From Gemmatimonadota bacterium (GTDB taxonomy: Bacteria; Gemmatimonadota; Gemmatimonadetes; Palauibacterales; Palauibacteraceae): 5,459 bases of DNA. Below, piece by piece: positions 1 through 4,096 of this stretch. The notes beneath the pieces were generated by a model that was not told where the DNA came from, ran no database searches, and saw nothing but the letters and a program-made list of their open reading frames with translations. Both the position numbers and the translations under genes were made by a program. Every line of letters starts with the position of its first letter. The first letter of the stretch is position 1. The stretch covers positions 1 to 5,459 of the forward strand of contig JABDQB010000224.1 of NCBI GenBank assembly GCA_013042495.1, in the 5' to 3' direction.

Positions 1-320
1 GCTCCGCGCGTTCCGACCAGGATGCGGCGAACAACGAGTGTCTCGTGCGATTGCTGGATTCTGTGGAAGATGGCCGCAGAGGAGCGCACTATCGCTACGC
101 CGTAGCATGCGTGGCTGCCGACCGAACGCTGGTTGTTGGGGGCCGCGTGGACGGACTGATTACCAGAACGGAGCGCGGAAAAAGCGGTTTCGGATATGAT
201 CCACTGTTCCTGCTTCGCTCCTACGACAGGACGTTTGGGGAACTGCCGCCGGATGTCAAAGCGAGAATCAGCCATCGGGCCGAGGCGATCCGTGCGTTTC
301 GAAGATGGCTCGAGCCGTGA
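1..320 (+). CDS. rdgB: RdgB/HAM1-type XTP/dITP pyrophosphatase, C-terminal part (5' end outside window)
   Basis: This enzyme family hydrolyses non-canonical purine nucleoside triphosphates (ITP, dITP, XTP) to the monophosphate and pyrophosphate in the cytosol, keeping deaminated bases out of DNA and RNA. The reading frame is open from base 3 to the TGA at 318-320, giving about 105 visible residues. The family's C-terminal hallmarks are present in order: a DQDAANN stretch at the left edge (family D-x-x-NN), the GFGYDPLF motif (FGYDP at 189-203), an aromatic/Thr-Phe-x-Glu-Leu segment, and the KARISHR motif (ISHR at 267-278), which contributes to base recognition. The family usually has Ala before Glu-Leu where this copy has Gly. 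The N-terminal TGN-x-x-K substrate motif must lie upstream of the window. A GTG at 45 is internal, not the start, because homology continues to its left. The next gene follows after 19 nt and may be co-transcribed. Confidence 0.93.
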   Translation, partial: SARSDQDAANNECLVRLLDSVEDGRRGAHYRYAVACVAADRTLVVGGRVDGLITRTERGKSGFGYDPLFLLRSYDRTFGELPPDVKARISHRAEAIRAFRRWLEP

Positions 321-325
321 CAGAC

Positions 326-335
326 GGGAGGGAAG
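326..335 (+). promoter_or_regulatory. Ribosome binding site deciding the start of the NTF2-like gene
   Basis: The purine run GGGAGGGAAG lies just after the rdgB stop. Its GGAGG core (327-331) sits 8 nt before the ATG at 340. This favours 340 over an in-frame upstream ATG at 196, which would lie inside rdgB and would bury the signal peptide. Confidence 0.7.
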
Positions 336-339
336 CCTC

Positions 340-885
340 ATGACAACCCGGTCCGCGTCCCTGGCAATCTGGTTACTCATACTGGGACTACTCCCAGGTC
401 TTCCAGGAGAGACGACCGCCCAGGAGATCCGGCCGGTTGCCGACTCGGCGGACGTCAGTTCGGCTGACGCCATCATCGCTGCGGTGTACGACGTCATCTC
501 CGGCCCCAAAGGGGCGGAGCGAGACTGGGAGCGCATGCGATCGCTCTTTCAACCGGACGCTCACCTCATCCCCTCGTTTCCTGACCCACAGGGAGGGTAT
601 GTCCTTCTTTTCGAGACGTTGGAGGACTGGATCGAGGGAGCGAAGGGCTGGTTTGCGGAGAACGCGTTCTTTGAGGTCGAGATACACCGGGTCGAGGAAG
701 CATATGGCCACATTTACCATGCTTTCAGCACCTATGAGTCCCGGCGCGAAGCGGAGGGGGAGCCGTTCACCCGAGGTATCAACAGCTTCCAGCTTCTGTT
801 CGACGGAGAGCGCTGGTGGATCGTGAACATCTTCTGGCAGGGGGAGACCGGGTCGGAACCGATTCCCCCCCGATACCTTCCCTGA
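340..885 (+). CDS. Exported NTF2/SnoaL-like (DUF4440-type fold) protein of unknown function
   Basis: The product has 181 residues. Residues 1-27 look like a Sec signal peptide: a short basic start (MTTR), a hydrophobic core rich in Leu/Ile/Trp (about 7-22), and a probable cleavage site after TTA (27/28). There is no lipobox cysteine, so a soluble periplasmic or secreted protein is expected. The mature part reads like a small cone-shaped NTF2-like domain. It has an N-terminal helix (about 42-54), a GPKG loop followed by RDWERMRSLF (61-70) and a 'pDAHLIPS' strand, a long central helix (about 92-107), and C-terminal strands ending in WWIVNIFWQ (159-167). This matches the pattern of 'nuclear transport factor 2 family' proteins from environmental bacteria; members range from enzymes to ligand-binding proteins, so no reaction can be assigned. 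The start rests on the strong ribosome binding site and the signal peptide. It may share a transcript with the preceding rdgB. Confidence 0.85.
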   Translation: MTTRSASLAIWLLILGLLPGLPGETTAQEIRPVADSADVSSADAIIAAVYDVISGPKGAERDWERMRSLFQPDAHLIPSFPDPQGGYVLLFETLEDWIEGAKGWFAENAFFEVEIHRVEEAYGHIYHAFSTYESRREAEGEPFTRGINSFQLLFDGERWWIVNIFWQGETGSEPIPPRYLP

Positions 886-1041
886 GCGACCTCCCGGACG
901 CGGGCTCAACTGTGGACCGGACCGACGTGTGCAAGGACGTCCGTCAGGTTCGTCATCCAGGTAGAGCGCACCTTTCGACCTGATGACGCGAGGTCACCAT
1001 GTCTGCGAAAAGAGATCGACTTTCACCACTCGACCGGTGCG
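886..1041. other. Intergenic region upstream of the ECF sigma operon
   Basis: This is the only substantial gap in the window. I see no T-rich terminator after the NTF2-like gene, only a short CCCG/CGGG stem near 888-905, and no convincing -35/-10 pair. I also find no typical ECF promoter (a GGAAC-type -35 with a CGTC-like -10 at the right distance). It contains an 8-base palindrome GGACGTCC (935-942), the inverted repeats listed separately, and an ATG at 999 preceded by GAGGT. The promoter of the downstream operon most likely lies here, but I cannot place it. Confidence 0.5.
942..988 (+). repeat. Two alternative stem-loops upstream of the sigma gene (possible operator or leader)
   Basis: Bases 951-962 (CGTCATCCAGGT) pair with 978-988 (ACCTGATGACG). 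They form an 11-bp stem with a single bulged C at 958 and a 15-nt loop. The same right arm can instead pair with 942-949 (CGTCAGGT against 978-985, 8 bp with one G-U). The two structures exclude each other. The right arm ends two bases before a GAGGT Shine-Dalgarno-like sequence (990-994). This could be a dimeric-regulator operator or an RNA leader affecting translation; it could also be chance in GC-rich DNA. No T-tract follows, so it does not look like a terminator. Confidence 0.35.
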
Positions 1042-1074
1042 GTGGGGTTGACTCGGGCCAGCCCGGCTCCCGAG

Positions 1075-1626
1075 ATGTATGTTCAGGAGGCGCGGAAGGA
1101 CCCCCTGTACGCGAGGAGCGGCTTGGGCACGGACTGGGCGGCGGTCTACGAGACTTCTTACGAAGACCTGGTGCGTTTCCTGTACCGAATGGTGTGGGAG
1201 GAAGATCGGGCACACGACCTGGCCCAGGAGACCTTCGTGCGCGCACTTCGGCACGATCCCGATGAACCGCGTGCCTGGCTGTATTCGGTCGCCCGCAACC
1301 TGGCGCGTGACGAAGCGCGCTCAGTCGTTCGCCGGCGGCGGCACCTGGCCCTGATCAGAGTGGAGGAGTCCGACCGCGTCGCGGAGGATGCGGAGCAGGA
1401 GATGGAGCGCGAAGAGAGGCGCCATGCTGTCCGTGTGGCCCTCGAGCGGCTGAGTGAGAGGGACCGCGAGGTCCTCCTGCTGTGGGATGCCGGGCTCAGC
1501 TACGACGAAATCGCGGAGCAGACGGGCCTGGCTCGGGGGGCGATCGGCACGACGCTGTCGAGGGCGCGCCGCAGACTGGTCCAGGCGCACAGGACGCGGG
1601 AGGATCATGATGCCACATATCTCTGA
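1075..1626 (+). CDS. ECF-type RNA polymerase sigma factor (sigma-70 family, group 4)
   Basis: This is an alternative sigma factor that directs RNA polymerase to a small regulon, usually under control of a membrane anti-sigma factor. Counting from the ATG at 1075 it has 183 residues. Region 2 spans roughly residues 22-90, with the core-binding DLAQETFVRAL signature (59-69 if counted from the GTG at 1042) and the promoter-melting/-10 recognition stretch beginning PRAWLYSVARNLARDEARS, followed by an RRRR run. An acidic linker rich in Glu joins it to region 4, whose helix-turn-helix reads SYDEIAEQTGLARGAIGTTL and then SRARRRL. There is no extra C-terminal domain. The start is uncertain: ATG 1075 and GTG 1042 are both in frame and neither has a good ribosome binding site; TTG 1123, preceded by GAGGAG, is also possible. 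The stop lies 17 nt inside the anti-sigma gene, so the two are surely co-translated. It may autoregulate this operon. Confidence 0.93.
   Translation: MYVQEARKDPLYARSGLGTDWAAVYETSYEDLVRFLYRMVWEEDRAHDLAQETFVRALRHDPDEPRAWLYSVARNLARDEARSVVRRRRHLALIRVEESDRVAEDAEQEMEREERRHAVRVALERLSERDREVLLLWDAGLSYDEIAEQTGLARGAIGTTLSRARRRLVQAHRTREDHDATYL
1598..1603 (+). promoter_or_regulatory. Ribosome binding site of the anti-sigma gene, inside the sigma gene
   Basis: GGGAGG at 1598-1603 lies within the last codons of the sigma gene. It is 3 nt from the first ATG (1607) and 6 nt from the second (1610) of an ATGATG pair. The spacing favours 1610 as the main start. Confidence 0.6.
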
Positions 1627-2818
1627 CGGCGATCTCAACGCCTGGCTGGACGGAGCGCTCCTCGAGGGATCGGATGAGCGCAAGGCCGTGCGCCTGCACG
1701 TCGATTCCTGCACCGATTGCGCCGACCGCCTGGAAGAGGCTCGCGAACTCCGCGAGGCGGCCCGGGGAATCCTCGCTTCTGCCATACCTAACGGCACTGC
1801 GCCCAATTTCGCGGACATCCAGCAGCGGGCCACAGCGGGAGGGGCCGACAGTCCCGACTCCGGCGGTGGCCGGTGGCGGCTCGGTTGGTTGTCGGCGCAG
1901 CGTCTGGGTTGGGCGGCGACGGTGGTGCTTGCGCTTGGAGCCGGATGGATCGGGCGCGCGGTGCTGGAAGAGAAGGGATGGACGGACCCATTCCATGAGG
2001 GCCAAGCTCCGGCCGCGAGCGCGGTGGAACAGGCGCCGCCGGAAGCAGGCGCCCGCTTTTTCGCCGACGAGGGATCGTCGAGCGACGCGGAAGTCGGCGA
2101 GTCGGTGCAGAGGCAGGATCGGCCTCCGGAGGAGAACGAGCTGGCACGGAAGGAGGACGCGGTCGCCGGTGCGGAGGGACTGGCAGCCGAATTGAAGGTC
2201 GGCGGCGAGGTGGACCGGGAGCAGGGGCCCGCCGACGAGGCCGCTGAACGCGAACGGGACGCCGCGGATACGCCCCGGCGGTTGGGCGCTCTGGCGCAAA
2301 CAGAGGGTCCGGTCGAGGAGAGGCTCGCCGAGATCGACGGGATCGCCGCTCCGGCCGCCGAGCCTGGTGCCGACGATTTCAGATCCAAGTCCGTTCAACC
2401 CGCGGGGGATCCCTGGCACGCGCTCCCCGGCGAGCGCCTGGCCGGCGACGCTGTTCAGGCCGCCGGCTGCTACCGACTGGAGTTCGGGTGGTCTCCTGGT
2501 GTGGGATACCTGCCCGGGACACTCGACCTCACGGCGACTGAAGCGGACGACTGGGCCGGGCAATCGGTGTACGGGGTCGAGATTCCCGGCGACGCGCAGA
2601 CGCGGTTGCACGAGGCCATATGGACCGCTCCATCGCGGGACTCGATCTGGATTCGGCTGGTCACTGGCGATGATAGGAGCGCGTTCACCGTCCGAGCCGA
2701 GCGTTCGGGAGACGATTGGACGGGTGAGGCGCGTGTCCTGACGCCTGGATCGCCGGTCTCACGAGGACAGACCCGCGGGGCCGTGCTTCTGGTGCGGACT
2801 CTCTGCCAGAGACCGTGA
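1610..2818 (+). CDS. Zinc-finger (ZAS/zf-HC2) membrane anti-sigma factor with long extracytoplasmic domain
   Basis: The product has 402 residues (403 from the ATG at 1607; numbers here use 1607). It most likely binds and silences the sigma factor encoded just upstream. Residues 4-45 form an anti-sigma domain of the ZAS type, with the H-x3-C-x2-C motif at His31, Cys35 and Cys38 in the sequence LHVDSCTDCADRL. One hydrophobic segment (about 100-118, GWAATVVLALGAGWIG) should span the inner membrane, leaving the N-terminus in the cytoplasm. Residues 120-265 are a low-complexity stretch rich in Ala, Glu, Asp, Gly and Pro, probably extended. Residues 275-400 look like a folded, beta-rich domain starting CYRLEFGW and ending LLVRTLC, bounded by Cys288 and Cys400, which could form a disulfide. 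I do not recognise this domain; it is the likely sensor. The gene overlaps the sigma gene by 17 nt and the next gene by 4 nt. Confidence 0.88.
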   Translation: MPHISDGDLNAWLDGALLEGSDERKAVRLHVDSCTDCADRLEEARELREAARGILASAIPNGTAPNFADIQQRATAGGADSPDSGGGRWRLGWLSAQRLGWAATVVLALGAGWIGRAVLEEKGWTDPFHEGQAPAASAVEQAPPEAGARFFADEGSSSDAEVGESVQRQDRPPEENELARKEDAVAGAEGLAAELKVGGEVDREQGPADEAAERERDAADTPRRLGALAQTEGPVEERLAEIDGIAAPAAEPGADDFRSKSVQPAGDPWHALPGERLAGDAVQAAGCYRLEFGWSPGVGYLPGTLDLTATEADDWAGQSVYGVEIPGDAQTRLHEAIWTAPSRDSIWIRLVTGDDRSAFTVRAERSGDDWTGEARVLTPGSPVSRGQTRGAVLLVRTLCQRP

Positions 2819-3102
2819 CGAGCACCGACGGACGGGGCCGCGACCTGATGCGGCGATTACAGTCCGCGAGGGACATCTACGAAGGCATCTACTTCGCTCC
2901 ATACCGAACGACTATCCACCGGGAGTACCTGCGTCAGCGGGACCTCCTCTTCGTGCTGGGATTCTCGGACCTGCTCGGTGTGCCAAGCCCGCTGCAGTTC
3001 TATACGCTCGAGCTACTTCCCGAGGTGCTGGAGCAATTTCACGAATGGCATCTGAGGATGGGCATGGAGGAGGCACCCGACGGCGGTTTTCGGTGTTGCT
3101 GA
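2815..3102 (+). CDS. Small CC-tailed protein, cory-CC-star-like, probable partner of the CstA transporter
   Basis: The product has 95 residues and no signal peptide or membrane segment. It ends in GFRCC followed directly by the stop (CGG TGT TGC TGA at 3091-3102); these are its only cysteines. The body looks helical: an N-terminal basic helix, then YEGIYFAPYRTTIHREYLRQ, then a conserved-looking core LLGVPSPLQFYTLELLPEVL and FHEWHLRMGMEEAP. From memory this resembles the family NCBI calls 'cory-CC-star protein', known from actinobacteria; I cannot verify it here. E. coli YbdD and YjiX, encoded beside the CstA-family transporters cstA and btsT, also end in CC, although their bodies differ. The biochemical role is unknown; the tail suggests metal, thiol or persulfide chemistry or a docking tag. 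The GTG start at 2815 overlaps the anti-sigma stop (GTGA); ATG 2848, which removes 11 residues, is an alternative. The ArsA-type gene follows at once. Confidence 0.82.
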   Translation: MTSTDGRGRDLMRRLQSARDIYEGIYFAPYRTTIHREYLRQRDLLFVLGFSDLLGVPSPLQFYTLELLPEVLEQFHEWHLRMGMEEAPDGGFRCC

Positions 3103-3139
3103 GCGCGTCGTGCCGCGCTTGACCGGCTTGCGCCAAGCG

Positions 3140-4096
3140 ATGACCCGTCCCGTTCTGTTTTTTGGGGGCAAGGGGGGCGTGGGCAAGACCACGGTGGCCG
3201 CCTCTCGCGCACTCGGCTCGGCCGCCGAGGGAACGCCGACGCTTCTGGTCTCGACGGACCCGGCCCACTCGACCAGCGATGTTCTCGGGGTCGATCTCGG
3301 TTCGGAAGCCAAAGAGGTCGTGACAAACCTCTGGGCCATCGAGTTGGACCCGGTGGCGGAAGCAGAGCGGTACATCGCGGAAGTGACGGCGCGAATCGGT
3401 GACGCGGTGCCGCCTCGACTGGCTGGCGAGGTGGAGCGACAGTTGGCGGTGGCCCGGGCTTCACCTGGAGCGGAGGAAGCCGCCCTGTTCGATCGCTTCG
3501 CCCGCATTGTCGGAGAGCGGAGTTTCGGCCGCATCGTGTTCGACACAGCCCCGTCCGGGCATACCCTGAGGCTTCTCTCCCTTCCGGAGCTCATGACGGC
3601 CTGGATGACTGGGCTGATTGCGCAGAGAAAGAAGATCACGACCCTCGGCCGAATGTGGCGCAATGTCGCCGGTGATTCCGCAGGTTCGGAGAACCGGGGC
3701 AGGGACGTGGTCCTGGAGGCCCTGGAAGAGAGACGCGAGCGGTTCGAGGTGGCCCGAGAGGTGCTCCGGGATCCGGGGCAGACCGCGTTCCTGTTCGTAG
3801 CGATCGCGGAGAGACTGCCGGTTCTCGAGACGCACCGGATCATGACCGCACTCTCCGGGCAGGGAATCCCGGTCGGGGGTGTGATCGTCAACCAGGTGAT
3901 GCCGGACTCCAGCACGGACGATTTCATGATCCGCCGAAAGAGGCGAGAGTCCGCGACCGTGGAGGACATTGAGGATCGGTTTAGCGAGTGGCCGCTCGGG
4001 TATCTCCCGCTCCTCGACCGTGACCCTGTGGGTGCGGAACGACTGGTCGGCCTTCTCGACCTGCTGAGGGCTGGGAGCACGGAGGATCGCACTTGA
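3140..4096 (+). CDS. ArsA/Get3-family ATPase without cysteines
   Basis: This is a 318-residue single-domain SIMIBI-class P-loop ATPase, about the length of one ArsA half or of bacterial Get3 homologues. Motifs in order are: the deviant Walker A GGKGGVGKTT (9-18) with the signature Lys11 that marks dimer-acting members, switch I STDPAHS (38-44), switch II DTAPSGHTLRLL (135-146), an ERLPVLET segment (224-231) like the P-E-x-x-x-x-ET region of ArsA, and the adenine-loop-like VNQVMP (250-255). There is no Cys anywhere, so the arsenite-binding cysteines of classical ArsA and the zinc CxxC of eukaryotic Get3 are absent, and no arsB or arsR lies nearby. Arsenite pumping is therefore unlikely. Its place between a CC-tailed small protein and a CstA transporter suggests it acts on one of them. 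I chose ATG 3140 because family homology begins there; GTG 3110, only 7 nt after the previous stop, is a real alternative. Neither has a clear ribosome binding site. Confidence 0.92.
   Translation: MTRPVLFFGGKGGVGKTTVAASRALGSAAEGTPTLLVSTDPAHSTSDVLGVDLGSEAKEVVTNLWAIELDPVAEAERYIAEVTARIGDAVPPRLAGEVERQLAVARASPGAEEAALFDRFARIVGERSFGRIVFDTAPSGHTLRLLSLPELMTAWMTGLIAQRKKITTLGRMWRNVAGDSAGSENRGRDVVLEALEERRERFEVAREVLRDPGQTAFLFVAIAERLPVLETHRIMTALSGQGIPVGGVIVNQVMPDSSTDDFMIRRKRRESATVEDIEDRFSEWPLGYLPLLDRDPVGAERLVGLLDLLRAGSTEDRT
4081..4086 (+). promoter_or_regulatory. Ribosome binding site deciding the TTG start of the CstA-family gene
   Basis: GGAGGA lies within the last codons of the ArsA-type gene, 6 nt before TTG 4093. 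No ATG or GTG near this point fits the frame and leaves the first membrane segment intact, so the strong, well-spaced site makes TTG the likely start. The TTGA overlap points to translational coupling. Confidence 0.75.

Noticed and set aside
886..950. Terminator after the NTF2-like gene
   Set aside because: Only very short GC stems are present and no T-run follows any of them.
1048..1083. TTGACT ... TATGTT as a sigma-70 type promoter before the sigma gene
   Set aside because: The spacing is about 24 nt instead of about 17, and the second element lies inside the likely coding region.
1321..2611. Two long minus-strand open frames (1321-2388 and 1496-2611) opposite sigma/anti-sigma
   Set aside because: Both overlap each other and well-supported + strand genes, and their translations look like shadows of GC-rich codons.
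3110..4096. Arsenite efflux ATPase (arsA) in an arsenic resistance operon
   Set aside because: No cysteines in the ATPase and no ars genes around it; the neighbours point to a CstA-linked role.
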